Origin: Burkholderia ambifaria AMMD
GTDB lineage: Bacteria; Pseudomonadota; Gammaproteobacteria; Burkholderiales; Burkholderiaceae
Assembly: GCF_000203915.1 (NCBI RefSeq)
Contig: NC_008390.1
Location: 806,001 to 870,000 of the forward strand
DNA: 64,000 nucleotides
Direction of reading: 5' to 3'
The notes beneath the pieces were generated by a model, which was not told the DNA's origin, made no database searches, and saw only the letters and a list, made by a program, of their open reading frames with translations. Positions 9,508 through 18,541 of the stretch are shown here, one piece after another; the first letter of the stretch is position 1, and every line of letters starts with the position of its first letter. The position numbers and the translations under genes were made by a program.

Positions 9508-9763
9508 GTAAAAAAAGGGCAAGAAAAAACGGGGAAGCGACGGAATTGCGGACGGCGAGGCGAAGGGGGCGGTTTGGCCCGGTGTTGCCCCGGCAGGCCG
9601 CACTTTTTAGGCATTATGCGGCGGAAATCCGGCCCGCACGACGGATTTTTTAGCCCAACGCAACGTAGTCGCTGTACTCCAGTGCGATTGCTAGGCAGTC
9701 CGGCCCCGACACGGTACCATCATGGCTCCCGAATTTACCGACTTTTCCCCGACGCGGCTTAAG

Positions 9764-9934
9764 ATGGAATACAAGAGCTGGATGTGCCTGATTTGTGGCT
9801 GGATTTATGACGAAGAAGCCGGACTGCCCGAAGAGGGCATCGCCCCGGGCACGCGCTGGGAAGACGTCCCCATCAACTGGACGTGCCCCGAATGCGGTGC
9901 CCGCAAGGAAGACTTCGAGATGGTCCAGATCTGA
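9764..9934 (+). CDS. Rubredoxin
   Basis: A 56-aa rubredoxin, MEYKSWMCLICGWIYDE..., with both iron-binding knuckles CxxCG (CLICG at residues 8-12 and CPECG at 41-45) and the conserved aromatic WTCPECGA. A small cytoplasmic one-electron carrier. ATG 9764 gives the usual length; an upstream in-frame ATG at 9722 would add 14 residues with no family support. It is transcribed divergently from the thiD-like gene. Confidence 0.95.
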   Translation: MEYKSWMCLICGWIYDEEAGLPEEGIAPGTRWEDVPINWTCPECGARKEDFEMVQI

Positions 9935-10039
9935 TCGGACCCTCGGCCCACGGACACACCGCTCGCGGCCTCGCGGTTGCCCGGCGCTTGCGCGCCGCGG
10001 CCGGCGCGAGCGACTAGACGATGACAGGCGCGCGTGTCC

Positions 10040-11377
10040 ATGACGTCCGATCCGGCGAACATTCCCCTCCCTGACGCACTGCCCAACCCGCGTGGCGGGG
10101 CCGTGCGCGCGGCCGACGCATGGCTCGCGGCGGCCGCCGACGCCTTCGAGCGTCGCGACGACGCGGCCGCGCCGCTGTCGGCCGCCGCCGCCGTGCTGGC
10201 GGAGGCCGGCTGGCTGCCGGCCGCCCGTTTCGCGGGGCAACTCGCCGCCGCGGCGCCGCTCGCCGCCGCCGAACCGACTTCCGCTGGCTGGCGCATCGCG
10301 CTGCGCGATTTCCGCGCGGCGGTCGGGCGCCATAATCTGCGCGAGCTGGCCTGCTCGCCGCTCCTGTTCGACCATTTCCGTGCGCTGCGTGCCCAAGGCG
10401 CGGCCGACCTGCACGCGAGCGTGCCGCTCGACGTGCTGGCCCTCGTCGGGCGCGCGATGCCGCTGGCGACGCTGCGGCCGATGTCCGACGCGTTCGCGAG
10501 CCGGGCGCGGGCCCGCTACGAGCAGGCGCTGCTCGGCGTGCTGCGCACTGCGAACGGCACGTCGAACGGCTCGCCGAATGGCACGCCGAACGGATCGCCG
10601 GACGCCGCGCTCGACGAACTCGATGCGATCGTGGCGGCACTAGCCGGCGACGGCCCGTACGACTTCTGGCGGCTCGCCGCCGCGTGCCTGCGCGCGCTGC
10701 GCGCCACCAATGCGCCCGAACTGAAACGTTTCCTCGCGCGGACCAACCTGCTGCTCGGCGAGCATGCGCAGGGCAGGCGTCATGCGCCGCCGGCGCTCGT
10801 GCGCGAGTCGGTCGCCTTGCTATGGCGCGATTTCGCGCTGTTCGGCGCGGCGGCCGAGGATGTCGTGCTCGTCGACGTGCTGCACGACTATGGACTGACC
10901 GTGGACTGGCACGTCGCCGGCACGCCGGCGTCCGAGGCGCTGTGGGAAGCCGGCGCCGCTCAGGCCGAGCATGACGCGGTCGCGGTGGCGCCCACCCGCA
11001 TGCTCGGGGTCGTGACCGTCAACGCGCATGCGTACGAGGATTTCCTGCAGACCGCCGATGCGTCGATGGCCGAACTCGCGCTCGATCCGGGCACGGCCGA
11101 TGCGGGGGCCGCATGGCGCGCATCCGCGGCCGCCTATCGGGTCGGTACGGCCGCGTGCGCGCTCGGGCTCGGCCACGCGGCGCTGCTGGCCGATACGCTT
11201 GGGCTGGCGTGGCGCCGTGCCGCGCACGGCTTGCCGCTCGCGGGCGACGGGCTCGGTGCGCACCGCCGCGCGTCCGACCTGCTGCGCGGCGCGCTGCTGA
11301 AGATCGCCGCGGGGGTGGCGCCACCGGACCTGACCGCGGCGTCCGGCGCGCTCGGCGAGGCGCTCGGCCGGACCTGA
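10040..11377 (+). CDS. Unidentified alanine-rich protein with an Hpt-like C-terminal region
   Basis: A 445-aa, very Ala/Arg-rich soluble protein with no signal peptide and no membrane helix. Residues about 360-445 form a helical bundle whose segment RVGTAACALGLGHAALLADTLG resembles the Hpt/CheA-type phosphotransfer helix, but the expected His within a HTLKG-type motif is not clear. The middle has a low-complexity linker, NGTSNGSPNGTPNGSPD (about residues 172-188), made by four 12-bp repeats. ATG 10040 is taken, though GTG 10034 is also in frame; neither has a strong ribosome-binding site. A degenerate relative of the N-terminal part of type IV pilus ChpA/PilL kinases is possible but unproven. 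Confidence 0.6.
   Translation: MTSDPANIPLPDALPNPRGGAVRAADAWLAAAADAFERRDDAAAPLSAAAAVLAEAGWLPAARFAGQLAAAAPLAAAEPTSAGWRIALRDFRAAVGRHNLRELACSPLLFDHFRALRAQGAADLHASVPLDVLALVGRAMPLATLRPMSDAFASRARARYEQALLGVLRTANGTSNGSPNGTPNGSPDAALDELDAIVAALAGDGPYDFWRLAAACLRALRATNAPELKRFLARTNLLLGEHAQGRRHAPPALVRESVALLWRDFALFGAAAEDVVLVDVLHDYGLTVDWHVAGTPASEALWEAGAAQAEHDAVAVAPTRMLGVVTVNAHAYEDFLQTADASMAELALDPGTADAGAAWRASAAAYRVGTAACALGLGHAALLADTLGLAWRRAAHGLPLAGDGLGAHRRASDLLRGALLKIAAGVAPPDLTAASGALGEALGRT
10553..10600 (+). repeat. Four 12-bp tandem repeats coding N-G-(S/T)-(P/S)
   Basis: Units at 10553, 10565, 10577 and 10589 share the frame AAYGGN-NCG-NCG and encode NGTS, NGSP, NGTP and NGSP inside the 445-aa protein. In-frame unit gain or loss would only lengthen or shorten a flexible linker. 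Confidence 0.85.
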
Positions 11378-11559
11378 TGCGCCACGGGGCGCGTACACGC
11401 CGGCAGCCCTTGTCGCGCGGGCCGGCAACACGCTGCCGACAGCGCCCGCGCGCGTGTTAGAGTGCCGTGTGATCCGCGTGCGTCGTTGCCAGCGTCGCGC
11501 GGCGTTGCTTGTTGATCGCGGCCCGGTCAGGTCGCGGCGTCTTTGCTAAAATTCAAACC

Positions 11560-12138
11560 ATGTCAAAGCCTTCCGATCGCATCAATCTCACCAACCAGTT
11601 CCTGATTGCCATGCCCAACATGGCCGATCCCACGTTTTCAGGAACGGTGGTCTATCTTTGCGATCACAGCGAGCGCGGAGCGCTCGGCCTCGTCATCAAT
11701 CGTCCCACCGACATCGACCTCGAATCGCTGTTCAACCGCATCGACCTGAAGCTCGACATCGAGCCGCTGCTGCACATTCCCGTGTACTTCGGCGGCCCGG
11801 TGCAGACCGAGCGCGGCTTCGTGCTGCACGAGCCGGTCGAGGGCGCGAACTACAACTCGTCCATGTCGGTCGAGGGCGGGCTCGAGATGACGACGTCGAA
11901 GGACGTGCTCGAGGCGGTCGCGACGGGCACCGGCCCGAAGCGCTTCCTGCTGACGCTCGGCCATGCAGGCTGGGGCGCGGGGCAGCTCGAGGAAGAAATT
12001 TCCCGCAACGGCTGGCTGACGGTCGCCGCCGATCCGCGCATCGTGTTCGACACACCGGCCGAGGAGCGTTTCGAAGCCGCGCTCGGCCTGCTCGGTGTCA
12101 GCTCGTCGATGCTGTCCGGCGAAGCAGGGCACGCATGA
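11560..12138 (+). CDS. YqgE/AlgH (UPF0301) family protein
   Basis: A 192-aa protein with the family features [25 protein letters not shown] at the N-terminus and [17 protein letters not shown] and [14 protein letters not shown] further on. Usual length. ATG 11560 is taken rather than an upstream in-frame ATG at 11509, since the family starts [17 protein letters not shown] or similar. A TAAAAT hexamer ends only 8 bases before the ATG, so the leader may be very short if that is the promoter. Its stop overlaps the ruvX start (ATGA). Molecular function is unresolved in the family. Confidence 0.95.
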   Translation: MSKPSDRINLTNQFLIAMPNMADPTFSGTVVYLCDHSERGALGLVINRPTDIDLESLFNRIDLKLDIEPLLHIPVYFGGPVQTERGFVLHEPVEGANYNSSMSVEGGLEMTTSKDVLEAVATGTGPKRFLLTLGHAGWGAGQLEEEISRNGWLTVAADPRIVFDTPAEERFEAALGLLGVSSSMLSGEAGHA

Positions 12139-12584
12139 GTGGCGCGAGTGCGCGCGATGCGACGCTGCTGGGGTTCGACTACGGCGAGAAGCGGATCGGA
12201 GTCGCAATCGGCAATGCGCTGACGCGCTCGGCCCGCGCGCTCGTCGTGATTCCCAACCTGAACCGCGAACACCGCTTCAAGGCGGTCGGCGACCTGCTGG
12301 CCGAATGGCGGCCGGACGCGCTCGTCGTCGGCCTGCCGATGCATCCGGACGGCACGCCGCACGAGATGACGCAGCAGGCGAAGCGCTTCGGCAACCAGCT
12401 GAACGGCCGCTTCGGGCTGCCTGTCACGTGGGTCGACGAACGCTATTCGTCGGTCGAGGCCGAGGCCGGGCTGCGCGAGCGCAACGTGCGCGGGCGCGCC
12501 CGCGCCGAGATGCTCGATGCCGAGGCCGCGCGCGTGATCCTTCAACAGTATCTCGATCAATTGTCCGACCATGAGCACCATTGA
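12135..12584 (+). CDS. ruvX: Putative pre-16S rRNA nuclease YqgF/RuvX
   Basis: A 149-aa RNase H-fold protein with the family motif [16 protein letters not shown] (catalytic Asp early in the first strand), [13 protein letters not shown], and [12 protein letters not shown] near the C-terminus. Homologues trim the 5' end of 16S rRNA and have been proposed as Holliday junction resolvases. It overlaps yqgE by 4 bp and pyrR by 14 bp, so yqgE-ruvX-pyrR are co-transcribed. Length is standard. Confidence 0.95.
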   Translation: MSGASARDATLLGFDYGEKRIGVAIGNALTRSARALVVIPNLNREHRFKAVGDLLAEWRPDALVVGLPMHPDGTPHEMTQQAKRFGNQLNGRFGLPVTWVDERYSSVEAEAGLRERNVRGRARAEMLDAEAARVILQQYLDQLSDHEHH

Positions 12585-13086
12585 CGCCGACGCGCTCTAC
12601 CGCGTCCTGCTCGAGCAGATTCGCGACGCATACGGCACGGCCTTCGCCGAGCCGGGCGGCCCGCGGCTCGCCGGCATCTACAGCGGCGGCGTGTGGCTCG
12701 CCGAGCGCCTCGCGCGCGATCTCGGCGCGCCGGCGTTCGGCGTCGTGAACGTCGCGCTGCATCGCGACGACTACGCGAAGAAGGGGCTGCACAGCCAGGC
12801 CAGCCCGACGTCGCTGCCGTTCGAGGTCGGCGGCGCGCGCATCGTGCTCGTCGACGACGTGCTGTACACCGGCCGCACCGTGCGCGCCGCGCTCAACGAA
12901 CTGTTCGACTACGGCCGTCCGGCCGCGGTCGAGCTCGCGGTGCTCGCCGATCGCGGCGGCCGTGAGCTGCCGGTCGCCGCGCGCTTCGCGGGCGGCACGC
13001 TCGACGTGCCGGCCGACGCGACGCTCGTGCTCGCGCGCGACGAAGCCGCCCAGCTCACGCTGCGCATCGAACCGCACGGCGCCTGA
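12571..13086 (+). CDS. pyrR: PyrR: pyrimidine regulator / uracil phosphoribosyltransferase
   Basis: A 171-aa phosphoribosyltransferase with the PRPP loop [18 protein letters not shown] and the upstream [14 protein letters not shown] segment. In Gram-positive bacteria PyrR binds pyr mRNA; in proteobacteria it is often only a uracil phosphoribosyltransferase. It is followed by pyrB and an inactive dihydroorotase, the usual order in betaproteobacteria and pseudomonads. The 74-bp spacer to pyrB contains a GC-rich dyad near 13110-13135 but no clear anti-terminator. Confidence 0.95.
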   Translation: MSTIDADALYRVLLEQIRDAYGTAFAEPGGPRLAGIYSGGVWLAERLARDLGAPAFGVVNVALHRDDYAKKGLHSQASPTSLPFEVGGARIVLVDDVLYTGRTVRAALNELFDYGRPAAVELAVLADRGGRELPVAARFAGGTLDVPADATLVLARDEAAQLTLRIEPHGA

Positions 13087-13160
13087 GCGAACCGCGAAAC
13101 CGTATCCCGGGCCGCCGGTTCGCGCCGCGGCCCGTTTGCATAGTTGGAATCACGCACACC

Positions 13161-14192
13161 ATGACCACCGACACCACTGGCCGCACCGGCAATCCCGCCG
13201 CGGCCGCGAGCCCCGAGCGGTTCCGCTACGGTTTCCTGAAGGGCAACCCGCAGCTCACGAAAAACGGCGAGCTGAAACACCTGCTGTCGATCGAGGGCCT
13301 GCCGCGCTCGATCGTCAATCACATTCTCGATACGGCCGAGCAGTTCGTCAGCGTGACGGACCGCGAGGTGAAGAAGGTGCCGCTGCTGCGCGGCAAGTCG
13401 GTGTTCAACCTGTTCTTCGAGAATTCGACGCGCACGCGCACGACCTTCGAGATCGCCGCGACGCGCCTGTCGGCCGACGTGCTGAACCTGAACATCAACG
13501 CGTCGTCGACGAGCAAGGGCGAGTCGCTGCTCGACACGATCAACAACCTGTCGGCGATGCATGCCGACCTGTTCGTCGTGCGTCACGCATCGAGCGGCGC
13601 GCCGTACCTGATCGCCGAGCACTGCGCGCCGCACGTGCACGTGATCAACGCCGGCGACGGCCGCCATGCGCACCCGACGCAGGGCCTGCTCGACATGTAC
13701 ACGATCCGCCACTACAAGCGCGACTTCACGAAGCTGCGCGTGGCGATCGTCGGCGACATCCTGCATTCGCGCGTCGCGCGCTCGGACATCCACGCGCTCA
13801 CCACGCTCGGCGTGCCGGAAGTGCGCGCGATCGGCCCGCGCACGCTGCTGCCGGGCGGTCTCGAGCAGATGGGCGTGAAGGTGTTCAACAACCTCGACGA
13901 AGGGTTGAAGGGCGTCGACGTGATCATCATGCTGCGCCTGCAGAACGAGCGGATGAGCGGCGCGCTGCTGCCGTCCGCGCAGGAGTACTTCAAGACCTGG
14001 GGCCTGACGCCCGAGCGCCTCGCGCTTGCCGCGCCCGACGCGATCGTGATGCACCCGGGCCCGATGAACCGCGGCGTCGAGATCGACTCGCAGGTCGCCG
14101 ACGGCCCGCAGTCGGTGATCCTCAACCAGGTCACGTTCGGCATCGCCGTGCGGATGGCGGTGATGGGCATCGTCGCCGGCAACAGCGACTGA
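13161..14192 (+). CDS. pyrB: Aspartate carbamoyltransferase catalytic chain
   Basis: A 343-aa transcarbamoylase with the carbamoyl-phosphate site [27 protein letters not shown] and [12 protein letters not shown]. Compared with the about 310-aa E. coli chain, it has an N-terminal extension of some 35 residues, as in pseudomonad enzymes that need an inactive dihydroorotase partner for assembly. It makes carbamoyl aspartate in pyrimidine synthesis. No pyrI regulatory chain gene is present; the partner gene follows 61 bp downstream. Confidence 0.97.
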   Translation: MTTDTTGRTGNPAAAASPERFRYGFLKGNPQLTKNGELKHLLSIEGLPRSIVNHILDTAEQFVSVTDREVKKVPLLRGKSVFNLFFENSTRTRTTFEIAATRLSADVLNLNINASSTSKGESLLDTINNLSAMHADLFVVRHASSGAPYLIAEHCAPHVHVINAGDGRHAHPTQGLLDMYTIRHYKRDFTKLRVAIVGDILHSRVARSDIHALTTLGVPEVRAIGPRTLLPGGLEQMGVKVFNNLDEGLKGVDVIIMLRLQNERMSGALLPSAQEYFKTWGLTPERLALAAPDAIVMHPGPMNRGVEIDSQVADGPQSVILNQVTFGIAVRMAVMGIVAGNSD

Positions 14193-14253
14193 GCCCGCTT
14201 TCGCGCATCCTGATCCAGGCATTCAACGCAATCAACGCATTCACAGACAGCGC

Positions 14254-15540
14254 ATGAAGATTCATATCCAAGGCGGCACGCTGATCGATCCGGTCGCCGG
14301 CACCGAGCGGCAGGCCGACGTATTCGTCGCGGACGGCAAGATCGCCGCGCTCGCGCCGGCCGGTACAGCGCCGGCCGGTTTCAACGCGGAGAAGACGATC
14401 GACGCGTCGGGCCTGATCGTCGCCCCCGGCCTCGTCGACCTGTGCGCGCGGCTGCGCGAGCCCGGCTACGAGCACAAGGCGACGCTCGCGTCCGAGATGG
14501 CCGCGGCCGTCGCGGGCGGCGTCACGACCCTCGTGTGCCCGCCGGACACCGACCCCGTGCTCGACGAGCCGGGCCTCGTCGAGATGCTCAAGTTCCGCGC
14601 GCGCAACCTGCACCAGGCGAACGTCCATCCGCTCGGCGCGCTCACCGTCGGCCTGAAGGGCGAGGTGATCACCGAGATGGTCGCGCTGACCGAATCGGGC
14701 TGCGTCGGCTTCACGCACGCGAACGTGCCGGTGCGCGACACGCAGGTGCTGCTGCGCGCGCTGCAGTACGCGAGCACCTACGGCTACACGACGTGGCTGC
14801 GTCCGCTCGACGCGTTCATCGGCCGTGGCGGCGTCGCCGCGAGCGGCGCGCTCGCGTCGCGGCTCGGGCTGTCCGGCGTGCCGGTCGCGGCCGAGACGAT
14901 CGCACTGCACACGATCTTCGAACTGATGCGCGTGACCGGGGCGCGCGTGCACCTCGCGCGCCTGTCGTCGGCGGCCGGCCTTGCGCTCGTGCGCGAGGCG
15001 AAGGCCGAGGGGCTGCCCGTGACGTGCGACGTCGGCGTGAATCATCTGCACCTGATCGACATCGACATCGGCTACTTCGATTCGCAGTTCCGGCTCGACC
15101 CGCCGCTGCGCGGCGAGCGCGACCGCGAAGCGATCCGCGCAGCCCTCGCCGACGGCACGATCGACGCGATCTGCTCCGATCACACGCCGGTCGACGACGA
15201 CGAGAAGCTGCTGCCGTTCGCCGAAGCGACGCCCGGTGCGACGGGGCTTGAACTGCTGCTGTCGCTCACGGTGAAGTGGGCCGATGAAACGAACACGCCG
15301 CTTGCGCAGGCGCTGCGCCGCATCACGGCCGCGCCGGCCGACGTGCTGCAGCTGCCGGCCGGCCGCGTGGCCGAAGGCGCCGCGGCCGACCTGTGCGTAT
15401 TCGACCCGCGCGCGCACTGGCGCGTCGAACCGCGTGCGCTGAAGAGCCAGGGGCACAACTCGCCGTTCCTCGGCTACGAACTGCCGGCCTGCGTACGCGC
15501 GACGCTCGTGGCGGGGCAGGTCGCGTTCGAGCGCCACTGA
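14254..15540 (+). CDS. Dihydroorotase-like protein lacking the metal-binding HxH (PyrX/PyrC')
   Basis: A 428-aa member of the type I dihydroorotase family: VAPGLVDL...LREPGYEHKA, then HTIFELMRVTGARVHLARLSS and ICSDHTPVDDDEK. The first metal-binding motif, HxH in active enzymes (VDxHxHLREPG), reads C64-A-R66 here, so both histidines are lost while the late Asp (CSDH) remains. Loss of HxH is the hallmark of the non-catalytic subunit that forms a dodecamer with aspartate carbamoyltransferase. An active pyrC must lie elsewhere. Co-transcribed with pyrB. Confidence 0.9.
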   Translation: MKIHIQGGTLIDPVAGTERQADVFVADGKIAALAPAGTAPAGFNAEKTIDASGLIVAPGLVDLCARLREPGYEHKATLASEMAAAVAGGVTTLVCPPDTDPVLDEPGLVEMLKFRARNLHQANVHPLGALTVGLKGEVITEMVALTESGCVGFTHANVPVRDTQVLLRALQYASTYGYTTWLRPLDAFIGRGGVAASGALASRLGLSGVPVAAETIALHTIFELMRVTGARVHLARLSSAAGLALVREAKAEGLPVTCDVGVNHLHLIDIDIGYFDSQFRLDPPLRGERDREAIRAALADGTIDAICSDHTPVDDDEKLLPFAEATPGATGLELLLSLTVKWADETNTPLAQALRRITAAPADVLQLPAGRVAEGAAADLCVFDPRAHWRVEPRALKSQGHNSPFLGYELPACVRATLVAGQVAFERH

Positions 15541-15559
15541 ACCACGCCGGATCCTCGCC

Positions 15560-16417
15560 ATGACCGCTCTTCGCAAGCTGCGTCTCGTCTTTCACCTACT
15601 GCGCGGCATGACGATCGTCGCGCTGCGCTTTTCGCATGTCACGCCCGCCCGCCGCGCCGAGATGACGCGCCGCTGGTCCATCAAGATGCTGCGCATCTGC
15701 GGGATGCGTCTCGTCGTCCACAACGACGGCGCGCGGCTCGACGCGAGCGCGCTCGTGGTCGGCAATCACGTGTCGTGGATCGACATCTATGCGATCAACG
15801 CGTGGCGGCCGACGCCGTTCGTGTCGAAGGCCGAGGTGCGGCAGTGGCCGGTCGTCGGCTGGCTCGCGGAGAAGCTCGATACCGTGTTCCTGCAGCGCGA
15901 GAAGCGTACCGAGGCGATGCGGATCATGCACGAGATGGCCGAGCGCCTGCGCAATGGCGGCCTGATGTGTGTGTTTCCGGAGGGCACCACGTCGGACGGG
16001 CAGGCGCTGCTGCCGTTCCATGCGAATCTGTTTCAGGCCGCGGTGTCGGCCGGCTGCGCGGTGCAGCCGGTTTGCCTGATGTACGAGGACGCGCAGCGGC
16101 GGCAGTCGGTCGCGCCGGCCTACACGGGCGATTTGTCGCTCGGGAAGTCGCTCGACATGGTGTTGCGCGGCGGCCCGCTCGTCGCGCACCTGTACGTGTG
16201 CGAGCCGATCCCGCCGGGCGGCGACCGCCGCGCGACCTCCACGGCGGCGCGCGACGCGATCGCGGTCGCGCTCGAGACGCTGCAGGCGAAGGTCGGCAAG
16301 CCGTCGCCCGAGTCGCTGGCGGAACTCGAGCGGCATGCGTATCCGGCGACCGAAGTCGGCGCGGGGGCGGCGGGTGAGGCGACGGCCGAGGAGCCGGTGC
16401 CGGGGCGCGAGGGGTGA
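15560..16417 (+). CDS. 1-acyl-glycerol-3-phosphate acyltransferase family protein (PlsC-like)
   Basis: A 285-aa membrane-associated acyltransferase. The catalytic HX4D motif is NHVSWID (His70, Asp75) and the substrate motif is FPEGTTSDGQ. A hydrophobic N-terminal helix precedes the catalytic domain. Homologues acylate lysophosphatidic acid or ornithine lipids. It starts 19 bp behind the dihydroorotase-like gene and ends convergently 31 bp from apaH. The particular lyso-lipid substrate cannot be read from the sequence. Confidence 0.9.
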   Translation: MTALRKLRLVFHLLRGMTIVALRFSHVTPARRAEMTRRWSIKMLRICGMRLVVHNDGARLDASALVVGNHVSWIDIYAINAWRPTPFVSKAEVRQWPVVGWLAEKLDTVFLQREKRTEAMRIMHEMAERLRNGGLMCVFPEGTTSDGQALLPFHANLFQAAVSAGCAVQPVCLMYEDAQRRQSVAPAYTGDLSLGKSLDMVLRGGPLVAHLYVCEPIPPGGDRRATSTAARDAIAVALETLQAKVGKPSPESLAELERHAYPATEVGAGAAGEATAEEPVPGREG

Positions 16418-16448
16418 TGTTCTTTCGCCCGCGCGTGTCGCGTGCGGG

Positions 16449-17288
16449 CTATTCGCCGCCCTGCGTGCGGCACGCTTCGCACTGCACCTGCGTGACCGTA
16501 CGCTGTGCCGGGTCGGCCGTCAGTCGCACGGCCGACAGCTGGTTTCCCCACACGCATCCCGAGTCGAGCGCGACGACGTTGTCGCGCAGCATCAGGCCGA
16601 GCGCGGCCCAGTGGCCGAATACGAGCGTCACGTCTTCGGTGCGGCGGCCCGGCGCGTCGAACCACGGCAGGTAGCCGGGCGGCGCGCTGTCGGGGCCGCC
16701 GTTGGCCTTGAAGTCCATCGCGCCGTCGGGCGTGCAGAAGCGCAGGCGCGTAAACGCGTTGAACGCGACGCGCATCCGGTCGCGTTTCTTCAGGTTCGGA
16801 CTCCACTGGTTCGGCTCGTTGCCGTACAGGCTTTGTAGCGTTTCGCGCCAGTCCGGCGCGCGCAGCGCGCGCTGCAATTCGTCCGCAAGTTCGAGCGCGA
16901 GCGACGTGTCCCATTGCGGCAGCACGCCCGCGTGCACGAGCAGCATCCCGTGTTCGAAATGTGCGAACGGGCGGTGACGGACCCATTCGAGGAGGGCGTC
17001 GGCGTCGGGCGCGTCGAGGATTTCGCCGATGGTGTCGCCCGGGCGTTCGGTGCGGATGCCTGCGGAAACCGCGAGCAGATGGAGGTCGTGGTTGCCGAGC
17101 ACGACGGTCGCGCGCGGGCCAAGCTCGACGAGCGCACGCAGCGCGGCGAGGGACTCCGGGCCGCGGTTGACGACGTCACCGGCAACCCAGAGCGGGGTGT
17201 CGGCGGGGGGTGAAAGCTTTTCCAGTAGAGAGTGGAAAGCGGAATGACAGCCTTGGATGTCGCCGATGGCGATGGGACGAGGGAGCAT
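16449..17288 (-). CDS. apaH: Symmetrical bis(5'-nucleosyl)-tetraphosphatase
   Basis: A 279-aa metallophosphatase with the family motifs AIGDIQGCHSAF, WVAGDVVNRGPESLAAL and VVLGNHDLHLL. It hydrolyses Ap4A to two ADP. MLPRPIAIGD is the standard start, so ATG 17288 is chosen over the longer open frame. In Burkholderia the O-antigen locus starts next to apaH, as here. Confidence 0.97.
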   Translation of the reverse strand: MLPRPIAIGDIQGCHSAFHSLLEKLSPPADTPLWVAGDVVNRGPESLAALRALVELGPRATVVLGNHDLHLLAVSAGIRTERPGDTIGEILDAPDADALLEWVRHRPFAHFEHGMLLVHAGVLPQWDTSLALELADELQRALRAPDWRETLQSLYGNEPNQWSPNLKKRDRMRVAFNAFTRLRFCTPDGAMDFKANGGPDSAPPGYLPWFDAPGRRTEDVTLVFGHWAALGLMLRDNVVALDSGCVWGNQLSAVRLTADPAQRTVTQVQCEACRTQGGE

Positions 17289-17400
17289 GGAGTCGTGAAC
17301 GTGCAGATCTAGGCGTACGTTAGCAAAAAGTCGCACAAAAATGGGCCGTCCGCGAGCTACCGTCCGAGCCGAAGGAATGCTCACACGCGTATTTCCGCTC

Positions 17401-17560
17401 GGTCGACGCGGGTTTGGCACGCTGTTTCAAGTTGTTAGCAGCATGGCTTTTGCGCCCGCAGACTTCTTATAATTCTTGGCTTCCTTCCGAAAATTACCAT
17501 CAGATGACGCTGGCGGGCATGGCGACCGGGTAAAATGCCGGGCGCTGAGGCGCCTCGGAT
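17401..17560 (+). repeat. O-antigen leader, copy 1 (upstream of wzm), with -10-like hexamer
   Basis: This stretch matches 26850-27010 in order and spacing. TTGTTA at 17432, TATAAT at 17468-17473 and CATGGCGACCGGGTAAAAT at 17518-17536 are separated by 36 and 50 bases, exactly as in the second copy. TATAAT is a plausible -10, but no good -35 is evident. It lies in the 460-bp gap between apaH and wzm, so it probably holds the promoter of the rightward O-antigen operon. Nothing else recognisable is in the gap. Confidence 0.75.
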
Positions 17561-17748
17561 AGATTGCCCGCCTTCACTATGGGGCGTTGGCCGCGTCCGG
17601 GCGGCGCTCGCTGTGCACTCCCGGGGCACGCGCCAACAAGCCGATGCACGCGGCCCTGTGCTCCCATTTGCGGCGCTGGTTACTGCGGCGGGCGTGGGCT
17701 CATTGATGGGCCGGGGTGCCCCCTATTCTTTCATTTTTGAATGCTTGC

Positions 17749-18531
17749 ATGCTGACCCTTTCACTTGCTGACCTAAAGAAAAGCATCACGGCGTGGCGGT
17801 TATGGACCCTGCTTGGCTGGCTCGAAATCCGGCAACGCTATGCGCGCTCGCGCTTGGGGCCGTTCTGGCTCACGATCAGTATGGGCGTGATGATCACGTC
17901 GTTGGGCGTGGTCTACGGTACGTTGTTCGGGCAAAAAATCAACGAATATCTGCCGTTTCTTGCCGCGAGCATCGTGCTGTGGGGTTTGTTTTCGACGACC
18001 ATCGTGGAAGGCAGCACCGCGTATATCAGCAGCGCGCCCTATATTCGGCAAATGTCCACGCCGAAACTGATCTACATCCTGCAGGTCGTGTGGCGAAACA
18101 TCATCGTCCTCGCTCACAACTTCGTGATCGTTGTCGCGCTGCTGGCAATCTTCGGTGTGAAGAGTTGGGCGACGTTGCCGGTGTTCATTCCGGCACTGCT
18201 GGTGTATGTCCTGAACGCCACGTGGATCGCAATGGTGGTGGGCCTTCTGTCGGCACGCTTTCGCGACCTGCCGCAGATCGTCAGCGCATTGCTTCAGGTT
18301 GCGTTCTACGTCACACCGATCATTTTCCGCCCAGATGCGCTGAATCGCTTCTCGTTCATTGTCGAGTGGAATCCGCTCGCGTATTTGATCGACCTCGTGC
18401 GCGGCCCGCTGATCGGGCAAATGCCCAGTGAATTGACCTGGGGCGTGACGATTGGCATGGCGGCGATCGGTTGGCCTGTCGCCATGTTGATGACCGGGCG
18501 TTATCTGAAGCGCATTCCGTACTGGGTCTGA
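17749..18531 (+). CDS. wzm: O-antigen ABC exporter permease Wzm
   Basis: A 260-aa ABC-2 type permease with about six membrane helices, starting with an amphipathic stretch and EIRQRYARSRLGPFWLTIS, the conserved N-terminal segment of polysaccharide exporters. It would move a finished undecaprenyl-linked polysaccharide across the inner membrane together with Wzt. MLTLSLADL (ATG 17749) is the natural start, since the frame's earlier GTG at 17716 adds residues with no family support. Wzt follows 10 bp later. Confidence 0.92.
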   Translation: MLTLSLADLKKSITAWRLWTLLGWLEIRQRYARSRLGPFWLTISMGVMITSLGVVYGTLFGQKINEYLPFLAASIVLWGLFSTTIVEGSTAYISSAPYIRQMSTPKLIYILQVVWRNIIVLAHNFVIVVALLAIFGVKSWATLPVFIPALLVYVLNATWIAMVVGLLSARFRDLPQIVSALLQVAFYVTPIIFRPDALNRFSFIVEWNPLAYLIDLVRGPLIGQMPSELTWGVTIGMAAIGWPVAMLMTGRYLKRIPYWV

Positions 18532-18541
18532 GAGAGACGAT

